A stretch of 10,573 nt of DNA from NCBI GenBank assembly GCA_027623615.1, contig JAQBVH010000050.1, positions 1 to 10,573 of the forward strand. Reading direction: 5' to 3'. A program made the translations under genes and the position numbers. How positions within the stretch are numbered: the stretch's first letter is position 1; every line of letters starts with the position of its first letter. This DNA is from Planctomycetota bacterium (GTDB taxonomy: Bacteria > Planctomycetota > UBA1135 > GCA-002686595). The notes under the pieces are model-generated. The model had not been told where the DNA came from and ran no database searches. It saw only the letters and a list, made by a program, of their open reading frames with translations. Shown in pieces: positions 1 to 8,876 of the stretch.

Positions 1-2
1 GG

Positions 3-818
3 GGGCGCTCCGTAACGCGCTCCCCCCTCGCGCAGCTGGCCGAGGACGCGGGCGTGCCGCTGACGCCCCCGGGCGCCGGCAAGGTCGACCCCGACTTCCT
101 CGCGCGCCTGCGCGGCTTCGAGCCCGAGGTCCTGGTCGTAGCGAGCTACGGCGTGATCCTGCGCGAGGACGTGCTCGAGCTCGCGCCGCAGGGTGCGCTG
201 AACGTGCACGCCTCGCTCCTGCCGCGCTGGCGCGGCGCGTCGCCGATCCAGCGCGCGATCCTGGCCGGCGACGCCGAGACGGGGGTCAGCGTGCAGCGCA
301 TGGTGCTCGCGCTCGACGCTGGCGACGTCCTGCACGAGAGGCGTGTGACGATCGGCGCTCGCGAGACGAGCGGTGAGCTGCTCGCGCGCCTCGCTGAGCT
401 CGGCGGTGAGGCCATCGTCGAGGCCCTGGACCTGCTCGACGGGGGCGCGGCCACCTTCACGCCCCAGGACGCGGGCGCCATCACCCTCGCGCCGAAGCTC
501 ACCAAGGAGGACGGCCTGCTCGACTGGACGCGCCCGGCCGCGGAGCTCGATCGGCACGTGCGCGCCCTGTCGCCCTGGCCGGGCACGCGCACGAGCCTGC
601 CGGACGGGCGTGACCTCGGGGTGCTCGCGGCCGAGGTCGTGAACGGTGCCGGCGCGCCGGGAACCCTGCTCGAGGGACCGGGCATGAGCATCGCGACCGG
701 GGCCGGAGCACTCTCGCTCGTGACAGTCAAGCCCGCCGGCAAGGGCGCGATGGACGCCGCAGCCTTCCAGAACGGCGCGCGCCTCGCGCCGGGAACGGTG
801 CTCGGAACCCCAGCATGA
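3..818 (+). CDS. fmt: Methionyl-tRNA formyltransferase, 5' end cut off by window edge
   Basis: Transfers a formyl group from 10-formyl-tetrahydrofolate to Met-tRNA(fMet) for translation initiation. The reading frame is open from base 3, and the residues before the GTG at 54 (SPLAQLAEDAGVPLTPP) already match the family, so the gene starts before the window. About 271 residues are visible of the usual ~310, so roughly 40 N-terminal residues are missing. The catalytic core is visible: NVHASLLPRWRG with Asn and His of the active site near 202-211, and LDAGD supplying the Asp near 327. The C-terminal tRNA-binding domain is recognisable by LDWTRPAAELDRHVRALSPWPGT. The stop overlaps the rsmB start as ATGA (815-818), so the two are probably translationally coupled. 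fmt and rsmB are neighbours in many bacteria, often after def, which could lie to the left. Confidence 0.95.
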   Translation, partial: GRSVTRSPLAQLAEDAGVPLTPPGAGKVDPDFLARLRGFEPEVLVVASYGVILREDVLELAPQGALNVHASLLPRWRGASPIQRAILAGDAETGVSVQRMVLALDAGDVLHERRVTIGARETSGELLARLAELGGEAIVEALDLLDGGAATFTPQDAGAITLAPKLTKEDGLLDWTRPAAELDRHVRALSPWPGTRTSLPDGRDLGVLAAEVVNGAGAPGTLLEGPGMSIATGAGALSLVTVKPAGKGAMDAAAFQNGARLAPGTVLGTPA

Positions 819-2140
819 AGACCGCCCGCCAAGCCGCCTGGAAGATCCTGCGCTCGGGGAGCACGATGCCCCTGCGCGAGGTGGATCGCGTCGCCGCCGC
901 GTACGAACTCGACGACCGCGACCGGGGCCTGCTACGACAACTGATCGGTACCGAGGTGCGCCGGCGCGGCAGCCTGCGCGCGATCGCAGCGCACTTCGCC
1001 AAGGGCAAGCCCTCGGCCGACGTGGCTGCTCACCTGCGCCTGGGGATCGCGCAGCTGTGCTTCCTCGACCGCATCCCGCCCCACGCCGCGGTGTCGGAGA
1101 CCGTGCGCTCCGCCGCGGACACGCTCGGCCTCGCGCGCGGCCGCTACATCAACGGCGTGCTGCGCAGCATGCAGCGCGCGCTGCGGCCCGGGTACTCGGG
1201 GGATCCGACCCGGGACCTGGTCGGCGCCGGACGACACTTCGAGATGCCGGTCTTCCGCGACCCGACGCAGCACCCGCTGCTCTGGATGGAAGACGCCCTG
1301 TCGATGCCCGCCGCGTTGGCCAAGCGCTGGCACAAGCGTTACGGGGAGGAGCAGGCCACTGCGCTCGCCCGTCTCGCCGTCAAGGAGCCGGCGACCTCGC
1401 TGGTCGTCTTGGAGGGTGAGCGCGAGGAGGTCGCGGCTCAGCTGGACCTCAACACGACCCCGGGGACGCACCCGCGCGTCCTGCTCGCACCGAGGGGCAC
1501 GCTCTCCACCGTGTTCGCGAGCGAGCCCTTCCGGCACGGTCGACTCACCGTGCAGGGCGAGACCGCGCTGCGTGCGGCGGAGCTGCTCGAGGCGCAGGAG
1601 GGCGAGCGCGTGCTCGACCTGTGCGCCGCACCCGGCGGCAAGACGGTCATGCTCGCCCACGCCGGCGCGCAGGTCGTGGCCGTGGACGTCAACCCGACGC
1701 GCCTGGCGCCCCTCGAGGTCAACCTCGCCCGGGTCGGCCTGCTCGAACGGGTGAAGACCCTGGTCAGCGACGGCTGCGCCGCGCTCGCGGAGAGCGCCCT
1801 GTTCGACGGCGTGCTCGTGGACGCTCCGTGCAGCAACACCGGCGTGCTCGCCGCGCGCCCTGGCGCGCGCTGGCGCTTCGGCCCGAAGCAGACCGAGGAG
1901 CTGTGCGCGATCCAGCGCTCGCTCCTCGAGGGTGCGTGCAAGCACGTCCGTGACGGCGGGCGTCTGGTCTACTCCGTCTGCTCGATCGAGCCCGAGGAGG
2001 GTCCGCAGCAGGTGAAGCGCTTCCTCGAGAGCCATGCGGGCTGGGAGCTCGAGGAGGAGCTGGTCGCGCTCCCGGCGGATGCGGCCGCCGGCGGCCCGCT
2101 GGATGGGGGCTTCACGGCGCGCTTGCGCCGCAACGGCTGA
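815..2140 (+). CDS. rsmB: 16S rRNA (cytosine-967-C5)-methyltransferase RsmB
   Basis: SAM-dependent methyltransferase that makes m5C967 in 16S rRNA; cytosolic. The 441-residue length fits the family. Residues 1 to about 140 form the NusB-like RNA-binding domain (QAAWKILRSG, HAAVSETVRSA, RGRYINGVLRSM). The catalytic Rossmann domain follows: SAM-binding motif LDLCAAPGGKT near 267-277, acidic VDVNP, then motif IV DAPCSNTGVLAARP near 338 with the Pro-Cys pair, and motif VI YSVCSIEPEEG near 385 with the second Cys. The family usually has YSTCS; here Thr is Val, while the Cys is kept. The start is the ATG of an ATGA overlap with fmt, with no Shine-Dalgarno before it. I chose RsmB over other RsmB/RsmF-type enzymes because of the N-terminal NusB domain and the link to fmt. 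Confidence 0.94.
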   Translation: MKTARQAAWKILRSGSTMPLREVDRVAAAYELDDRDRGLLRQLIGTEVRRRGSLRAIAAHFAKGKPSADVAAHLRLGIAQLCFLDRIPPHAAVSETVRSAADTLGLARGRYINGVLRSMQRALRPGYSGDPTRDLVGAGRHFEMPVFRDPTQHPLLWMEDALSMPAALAKRWHKRYGEEQATALARLAVKEPATSLVVLEGEREEVAAQLDLNTTPGTHPRVLLAPRGTLSTVFASEPFRHGRLTVQGETALRAAELLEAQEGERVLDLCAAPGGKTVMLAHAGAQVVAVDVNPTRLAPLEVNLARVGLLERVKTLVSDGCAALAESALFDGVLVDAPCSNTGVLAARPGARWRFGPKQTEELCAIQRSLLEGACKHVRDGGRLVYSVCSIEPEEGPQQVKRFLESHAGWELEEELVALPADAAAGGPLDGGFTARLRRNG

Positions 2141-2152
2141 GGCTCGGCGCGC

Positions 2153-2190
2153 CTGGCAGGCCACCTGACACCGCGTCGGTGACGTGCCAG
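2153..2190 (+). terminator. Possible stem-loop after rsmB, no U tract
   Basis: Thirteen bases after the rsmB stop, two nested inverted repeats can be seen: outer arms CTGGCA (2153-2158) and TGCCAG (2185-2190), inner arms CACCG (2169-2173) and CGGTG (2177-2181) with a 3-base loop. No T run follows, so this is not a textbook intrinsic terminator. It could be a 3' end-stabilising hairpin or chance in GC-rich DNA. Confidence 0.3.
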
Positions 2191-2247
2191 AGGCCCTCGG
2201 GGCCGCGTCTCCGATCGAGCCGTCGCGACGGCGGTCGGCGTGCGCGG

Positions 2248-2253
2248 TAGGAT
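2248..2253 (+). promoter_or_regulatory. Possible -10 element for the membrane protein/SDR pair
   Basis: TAGGAT matches TATAAT at 4 of 6 positions and lies 24 bases before the ATG at 2278, in the only gap (2141-2277) between rsmB and the next gene. I see no good -35 element at 16-18 bases. This rests on position and composition only. Confidence 0.25.
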
Positions 2254-2277
2254 TCTCCCTCCCCCACCCCCAGCACC

Positions 2278-2880
2278 ATGGCCCAACGACGACGCCCGAC
2301 ACGATCGCGCCAGCGCGACGAACTCGCAGAAGAGGAAGGGGGGCGCTACGCCTCTCGCAACCAGGCCCCGAACATGGCCCCTGCCGTCGCGGTCATCGCG
2401 ATCATCGCCATGGGGGGCATCGCCTTCGCGGTCTACTCGAACTCCACCAAGAAGGATGCGGCGGCCAAGGACAACGCGGCCCCGGCCGTGGTCGACCCCT
2501 TCGCGAACGTGCCGAAAGAGGAGGGGCCCAAGGGGCTCAGCCCGGGCGGCAAGCGCACCAGCCTCGTCGAGCGTTCGCCCGCTGGCCTGCTCGACGACCC
2601 GACCTGGCTCGAGCTGAGCGAGCGCGCCAACGTCGCGATCGCCCTGCACAACGAGGCCCAGGAGGCGCTCAAGGCCGGGCCCGAGCAAGACGCCGTCTAC
2701 CGCAGCAAGGGCATCGACGCCAAGGATCAGCTCAACAAGGTCCTCGAGGACATGTTCGTCTGGTACGCGGACCTGGTGGAGCAGTACGGCGAGAACGACC
2801 GCCGTGTGCGCCAGATCAGCGCCGAGCGCGAGAAGTGGTTCACGGTCGTCGGCAAGTACCGGGGCATACACCGCGATTGA
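2278..2880 (+). CDS. Unrecognised single-pass membrane protein
   Basis: I do not recognise this 200-residue protein. A basic, Arg-rich N-terminus (RRRPTRSRQR) precedes one hydrophobic segment at about residues 34-53 (APAVAVIAIIAMGGIAFAVY). By the positive-inside rule the N-terminus should be cytosolic and the rest outside the membrane. Residues 55-100 look flexible, rich in Ala, Pro, Gly and charges. Residues about 106-195 look mostly helical with charged repeats (WLELSERANVAIALHNEAQE, LEDMFVWYADLVEQYGE), perhaps a small helical bundle. No cysteines or enzyme motif are visible. The ATG is the first in the frame after the gap, preceded by a C-rich leader without Shine-Dalgarno. The gene is joined to the SDR gene by TGATG. 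A longer frame open on the same stretch, in the SDR frame, is Arg/Pro/Gly-rich and looks like a shadow. Confidence 0.8.
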   Translation: MAQRRRPTRSRQRDELAEEEGGRYASRNQAPNMAPAVAVIAIIAMGGIAFAVYSNSTKKDAAAKDNAAPAVVDPFANVPKEEGPKGLSPGGKRTSLVERSPAGLLDDPTWLELSERANVAIALHNEAQEALKAGPEQDAVYRSKGIDAKDQLNKVLEDMFVWYADLVEQYGENDRRVRQISAEREKWFTVVGKYRGIHRD

Positions 2881-3668
2881 TGACGCGGCGTGCCCTCGTG
2901 ACGGGTGCCTCCTCCGGCATCGGAGAAGCCACCTGCCGCCTGCTGGCCCGCGAGGGCTACCGCGTCGCGCTCCTCGCGCGCAGACGGGGCAACCTCGAGC
3001 GGCTGGCGCGCGAGCTCGAGGGGGACGGCCACCTGGTCGTCCCCTGTGACCTGACCGACCCGGCCTCCATCGAGGCCGCGGGAGGCGTGGTCGAGGAGGC
3101 GTTCGGCGGCCTCGACCTGTTGGTCAACAACGCCGGCCTCGGCTACCGCGCACGGGTCGAAGAGCTCGTGCCGGACATGCTGCGCGACGTGTTCGCCACC
3201 AACGTGACCGGGCTCCTGTTGATGTGCCGCGCCGCGCTACCGCTCCTGCGCCGCGGGGAGCGGTCAGTGGTCGTGAACGTGTCCTCGGTGGTCGGGCGCC
3301 GCGGCATCCCGGGTCAGGCGGCCTACAGCGCCAGCAAGGCTGCGGTCTGCTCGATCGGCGAGGCCCTGCGCGTCGAGTGGGCCACCGACGACATCGCGGT
3401 CTGCACCCTCAACCCGGCCCTGACCGCGACGGGCTTCTTCGACGCGCAGGCGAACCCCTCGGGGCTGCCACACCCCGACCTCTCCGAGGCCGCTCCTGTG
3501 GAGGAGGTCGCCGCGCGCATCCTCGAGCTCGACCGTCGACCCGAGCCCGAGCGATCCCTGCGCTGGAAGTGGCGCTTGCTCGGTGTGCTCTCCGTGCTCC
3601 GACCGCGCGTGGCGGATCGCATGCTCGTCAAGCGGTTGGGCGGCGACTGGTCCGCGCCGCGGCGCTGA
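2880..3668 (+). CDS. Short-chain dehydrogenase/reductase (SDR family)
   Basis: A classical SDR of 262 residues: NAD(P)H-dependent oxidation or reduction of an unknown alcohol/ketone substrate. Visible are the cofactor motif TGASSGIG (8-15), the CDLTD adenine-contact motif (56-60), NNAG (83-86), Asn108 in the NVTG segment, catalytic Ser136 (NVSS), and YSASK with Tyr149 and Lys153, so the tetrad is complete. Arg residues after the second strand (LLARRR, 31-36) favour NADP(H) over NAD(H) in this family; that is inference. The C-terminal 40 residues are basic and could lie near a membrane, but no clear membrane helix is present. The start is the ATG in TGATG, sharing one base with the preceding stop, which implies coupling with the membrane protein. 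The reading frame is open further upstream, but that extension does not look like protein. The substrate cannot be told from sequence. Confidence 0.9.
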   Translation: MTRRALVTGASSGIGEATCRLLAREGYRVALLARRRGNLERLARELEGDGHLVVPCDLTDPASIEAAGGVVEEAFGGLDLLVNNAGLGYRARVEELVPDMLRDVFATNVTGLLLMCRAALPLLRRGERSVVVNVSSVVGRRGIPGQAAYSASKAAVCSIGEALRVEWATDDIAVCTLNPALTATGFFDAQANPSGLPHPDLSEAAPVEEVAARILELDRRPEPERSLRWKWRLLGVLSVLRPRVADRMLVKRLGGDWSAPRR

Positions 3669-3711
3669 AGAGTCCGCGGGCTCCTGACGCCACGCTGGCA
3701 GGAGGGGTCGC

Positions 3712-3717
3712 TAACGT
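3712..3717 (+). promoter_or_regulatory. Possible -10 element for leaderless start at 3724
   Basis: TAACGT fits the TANNNT core of a bacterial -10 element and ends 6 bases before the ATG at 3724. That spacing would place transcription start on the ATG itself, giving a leaderless mRNA. No convincing -35 is present; CTGACG at 3684-3689 is spaced 22 bases away, which is long. Inference from spacing only. Confidence 0.3.
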
Positions 3718-3723
3718 GGCGCC

Positions 3724-3957
3724 ATGAGCCTGCGCCGCGAGGAGAACCCCATGTCCGCCGAGGTGCGCGCTGCCCTCGAGCAGCGCGACATCCTGGATGC
3801 CTATCTCGAGCGGCCGCCCTATCAGCGCAACGACTACCTGGGCTGGATCGGCCGCGCGAAGCGTGAGGAGACGCGCGCCAAGCGCGTGGCGCAGATGCTC
3901 GACGAGCTCGAGGCCGGGGACCGCTACATGAAGATGAAATGGTCCGGACCGCGGTGA
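3724..3957 (+). CDS. Small YdeI/OmpD-associated (OmdA)-like protein
   Basis: A 77-residue protein whose second half (RPPYQRNDYLGWIGRAK followed by REETRAKRVAQMLDELEAG) matches the C-terminal signature of the YdeI/OmpD-associated family (bacteriocin-protection, OmdA). In larger members, an S/T-P-x-H-Q-R-E-Y-V-x-W-I-x-x-A-K-x-x-E-T-R-x-R-R-I block ends the protein. Here the block stands almost alone, without the upstream domain. The molecular role of the family is poorly known. Two starts are possible. The ATG at 3724 sits 6 bases after a -10-like TAACGT. The ATG at 3751 (68 residues) is preceded by GAGGAG at 3739-3744, a good Shine-Dalgarno spacing. I chose 3724 because the other genes here do not use Shine-Dalgarno sequences, but this is close. 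It runs tail to tail with the next gene, 7 bases apart. Confidence 0.75.
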   Translation: MSLRREENPMSAEVRAALEQRDILDAYLERPPYQRNDYLGWIGRAKREETRAKRVAQMLDELEAGDRYMKMKWSGPR

Positions 3958-3964
3958 GTCCGGC

Positions 3965-4693
3965 TCAGAACTCCGGCAGCGGCGGGAGCTCGACCGGAGC
4001 GCTCGGGCTGGGCTCTTCGTCTTCGAGCTCGAGCGCGCCGGAGGTGTCGATCAGCGAAGGCGGCGAGAGCACGTCGAGGTCGCTCAACGCATCTAGGGAG
4101 TCATCGTCCTCGGTGAACTCGAGCGCGCCGAGGTCGAGGTCTTCGGCCGCCATGGGCACACCGGTGTCGACCTCGTCGTCGAGCGAGGCCCGGACGGCGG
4201 CGTCCCCCTCGTCGAAGAGAGAGCCCCAATCACCCCCTTGTTGCTCCGCCCGGGTGCCGTTGGTCGCGAGCCAGCGACGGTTGGTCTCGACCGTTCCGAC
4301 CACGGGCAGCAGGAACAGGTCGGTCTCCGCCGCGAGCATGCCGAGGACGTCGGCAGCGACGAGGCCCGGCATCGCCACCGTGAGCAGTTGGCCGAAGCGC
4401 CGAATCGGCACCAGGGCGTTCTCGTGCATCAGCGGCGACTCGAGCTCTTCCCACAGGACCGGGTCGGGCTTGCAGAGATCCACGGGCAGGAACGGCAACT
4501 GGAAGAGCTCCGCGACGACCCGCGAGAGGTCCCAGTCGCTGACCAGGCCGGCCGTGACCACGGCCTCGCAGAAGGTCATGCCGCCGTCGTTCGAGGCCTG
4601 CAGCATCTCGCGCAGGCCGTCCAGGTCTGCCATGCCGCGCTCGTTGAGGACCTCGGCGAGGCGCGCGTCGTCCAGTCGTTGGGCGTTCTTCAA
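3965..4693 (-). CDS. Orphan MshEN-like (GspE/PilB N-terminal) domain protein with acidic tail
   Basis: A 242-residue protein. Residues about 39-145 resemble the MshEN / type II secretion E N-terminal domain: FCEAVVTAGLVSDWDLSRVV, then FQLPFLPVDL, LVPIRRFGQLLTVAMPG and DLFLLPVVGTVETNRRWLA. In the family this domain lies before the ATPase of GspE/PilB/MshE-type motors, and in some members binds cyclic di-GMP. Here no ATPase, Walker A or zinc motif follows. Residues 169-242 instead hold 23 Asp/Glu and no Lys, Arg or His. Two short repeats (LGALEFTED, SGALELED) occur in this tail and are encoded by a 13-base direct repeat (4028-4040, 4118-4130). The start is TTG at 4693; the frame is open upstream without an ATG or GTG, and an internal ATG at codon 21 is the alternative. 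No pilus or secretion genes are nearby. The role could be regulatory; this is inference. Confidence 0.78.
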   Translation of the reverse strand: MKNAQRLDDARLAEVLNERGMADLDGLREMLQASNDGGMTFCEAVVTAGLVSDWDLSRVVAELFQLPFLPVDLCKPDPVLWEELESPLMHENALVPIRRFGQLLTVAMPGLVAADVLGMLAAETDLFLLPVVGTVETNRRWLATNGTRAEQQGGDWGSLFDEGDAAVRASLDDEVDTGVPMAAEDLDLGALEFTEDDDSLDALSDLDVLSPPSLIDTSGALELEDEEPSPSAPVELPPLPEF

Positions 4694-4809
4694 TTCGTCG
4701 GTTGGGCTGCGTCCCGGGGTGGAGACCCGGCTGCTATCGACCGTTCGCGACCCGGCCCTGGAGTGGGACGGCCCACCCGCGCCCGGAAAACCCTTCCACC
4801 TCCTAGGCC
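4694..4809. promoter_or_regulatory. Divergent intergenic region (MshEN-like / DinB-like genes)
   Basis: These 116 bases separate two genes that point away from each other, so promoters for both should lie here. A perfect inverted repeat GTGGG (4763-4767) / CCCAC (4772-4776) with a 4-base spacer could be a regulator site but is short enough to be chance. On the minus strand GATAGC (4733-4738) is a weak -10 candidate. No Shine-Dalgarno is seen before either start. Confidence 0.35.
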
Positions 4810-5328
4810 ATGCACCTCGATCTCGTCCGCACCTCCCTCGAGCGCCAGTTGCGGGCCTCCCTGTTGACCCTGCGTGACCTCGTCGGACGCTACCCGGACG
4901 ACCTCTGGCTGGATCCGGGGCCGCAGAACGCAGCCTGGCAGCTCGCCTACCACACCCTCTTCTTCGGCGACTACTACCTGGCCCCCGCCAGCGATCAGCA
5001 CGATCACTGGCCTGGCCACCGCAGCGGCGTGCAGTACGAGGACGGCATCCCGGGCCCGCCGATCGAGGGGGACGACCGGCCCCTGGTATGCGCGCCCTAC
5101 TCCAGGGAGGAGACGATCGCCTTTTGCGATCACAGCCTGGGTCGACTCCGCGCGGCCCTCGCTGCCCTGGATCTGGAGGCGCAGGACTGTGGCTTCGCCT
5201 GGTACCCGATCCCCAAGCTCGAGCACCTGCTCGTGAACCTGCGCCACCTCCAACATGGGGCGGCGCAGCTCGCCGACCGGCTACGGGCGGCGACCGGGCA
5301 GGGGACGCCGTGGCTCGGCTCGCGCTGA
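4810..5328 (+). CDS. DinB-like four-helix protein (DinB_2 type)
   Basis: A 172-residue protein of the DinB/YfiT-like putative metalloenzyme fold. Visible family marks are NAAWQLAYHTLFFGDYYL (His48, end of helix 2), a YSREETIAF segment near 97 before the third helix, and KLEHLLVNLRHLQHGAAQL near 136-154. In close relatives the last motif usually reads R-H-x-Q-H-H, giving metal ligands. Here the second His of the pair is Gly150, while His146 and His149 remain, so the metal site may be altered. Members are often small thiol- or stress-related transferases or have no known activity; no substrate can be given. The start is the first ATG after the divergent gap, without Shine-Dalgarno. The stop is 4 bases from the stop of the convergent methyltransferase gene. 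Confidence 0.85.
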   Translation: MHLDLVRTSLERQLRASLLTLRDLVGRYPDDLWLDPGPQNAAWQLAYHTLFFGDYYLAPASDQHDHWPGHRSGVQYEDGIPGPPIEGDDRPLVCAPYSREETIAFCDHSLGRLRAALAALDLEAQDCGFAWYPIPKLEHLLVNLRHLQHGAAQLADRLRAATGQGTPWLGSR

Positions 5329-5332
5329 ACCG

Positions 5333-5914
5333 TCAGGCGTCGGGGCGCCAGATCAGCACGTCGTAGTAGCTGTCGTCGCCCTTGCGGGTCTGGCTGACGG
5401 TCAGGTTCCCGGGGAGGTAGGGGCGATAGTCCTCGATGCAGAACGGCGACATCGTGCGGTCGTCGACGCGGTTCCAGACCATCTCCCCGTCGGTGTGGGG
5501 CTCGACGAGCACGACCGCCTTGCGCGCCTTGCGTCGACAGGTCTCCAGGAGCTTCGCCTTGTGCTCGCCGGGCGGGAGGTGAACGAGAACGGCGACGGAG
5601 TAGATCACGTCGACGGAGCCGTCCGGGACGTGGTCCAGGAGGTGGGGATCGGTCAGGTCCCCGTGGCGCAGCTCCCACTCGTTCGCGCCCTCGGCGTGCT
5701 CGCGCGCGTAGGCGAGAGCTTCCTCGTTGATGTCTATCCCGGTCAGCTTGGCCTGGGGGTAGGCGCGCCAGACATGGTGGAGGTTGCGGCCTGCGTTGCA
5801 CCCCAGCTCGATCGCCGACTCCGCGCCGCCGACCTCGGTGAGGGCATCGAGCAGGTCGACTGTGTAGCTGGCCTCGACATCGCCTTCGAGCCAATAGCTC
5901 TCCGGGGCGTTCAC
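5333..5914 (-). CDS. Class I SAM-dependent methyltransferase (5' end probably broken)
   Basis: The intact frame encodes 193 residues of a Rossmann-fold methyltransferase. Motif I is AIELGCNAGRNL (34-45), the acidic end of strand 2 is GIDINEEAL (Asp61), then HGDLTD (84-89) and VDVIYSVAVLVHLPPGEH (101-118), a typical motif IV to post-motif region. The C-terminal part (VEPHTDGEMVWNR, DVLIWRPDA) completes the sheet. The substrate is unknown; the fold alone does not distinguish small-molecule from protein or RNA methylation. The frame begins with a GTG at 5914 with no useful Shine-Dalgarno. The segment before it (5915-6047) looks like the true N-terminus carrying a frameshift and a stop codon, so this CDS is probably a truncated form. 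It is last in the dnaN-dciA-gyrB direction and converges with the DinB-like gene. Confidence 0.75.
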   Translation of the reverse strand: MNAPESYWLEGDVEASYTVDLLDALTEVGGAESAIELGCNAGRNLHHVWRAYPQAKLTGIDINEEALAYAREHAEGANEWELRHGDLTDPHLLDHVPDGSVDVIYSVAVLVHLPPGEHKAKLLETCRRKARKAVVLVEPHTDGEMVWNRVDDRTMSPFCIEDYRPYLPGNLTVSQTRKGDDSYYDVLIWRPDA

Positions 5915-6047
5915 GACCTCGCCGCGCGAGTCCTGCTTGTTAACCGCGGGCCCAGTACTCCCGGCTGTGCTCGAGCCAGGCGTCCTAGGTGGGCGGCCAG
6001 CTCTTGCCGCGGCGAAGGATCTTGCGGAAGGCGTCAGCGAGGCTCAT
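5915..6047 (-). pseudogene. Disrupted 5' end of the methyltransferase gene
   Basis: Reading on the minus strand from ATG at 6047, 29 bases after the gyrB stop, gives 20 protein-like codons (MSLADAFRKILRRGKSWPPT), then TAG at 5987-5985. The same frame continues as DAWLEHSREYWARG to a TAA at 5942-5940. Removing one T of the GGTTAAC there joins this frame to NKQDSRGEVVNAPESYW, which enters the intact methyltransferase frame. The span 6047-5333 is 715 bases, one more than a multiple of three, as expected for a single-base insertion. Either the gene is decaying or the assembly has two errors here. The restored product would be about 237 residues. Confidence 0.6.
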
Positions 6048-6076
6048 GTCGTACTCGGTGGGCTGGTCGGCGGACG

Positions 6077-8862
<2,786 letters not shown>

Positions 8863-8876
8863 CGATCGGGTCGCGC

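Noticed and set aside
932..2302. Minus-strand frame of 456 codons opposite rsmB
   Set aside because: Antisense to all rsmB motifs, Arg/Ala/Gly/His-rich, with no recognisable domain.
2184..2879. N-terminal extension of the SDR reading frame
   Set aside because: The extension is Arg/Pro/Gly-rich and overlaps the membrane protein gene in another frame. The SDR fold begins right after the ATG at 2880.
3739..3744. GAGGAG as a ribosome binding site for an ATG at 3751
   Set aside because: Spacing is good, but the bases also encode Glu-Glu in the longer frame, and no other gene here uses such a site. Kept as an alternative start only.
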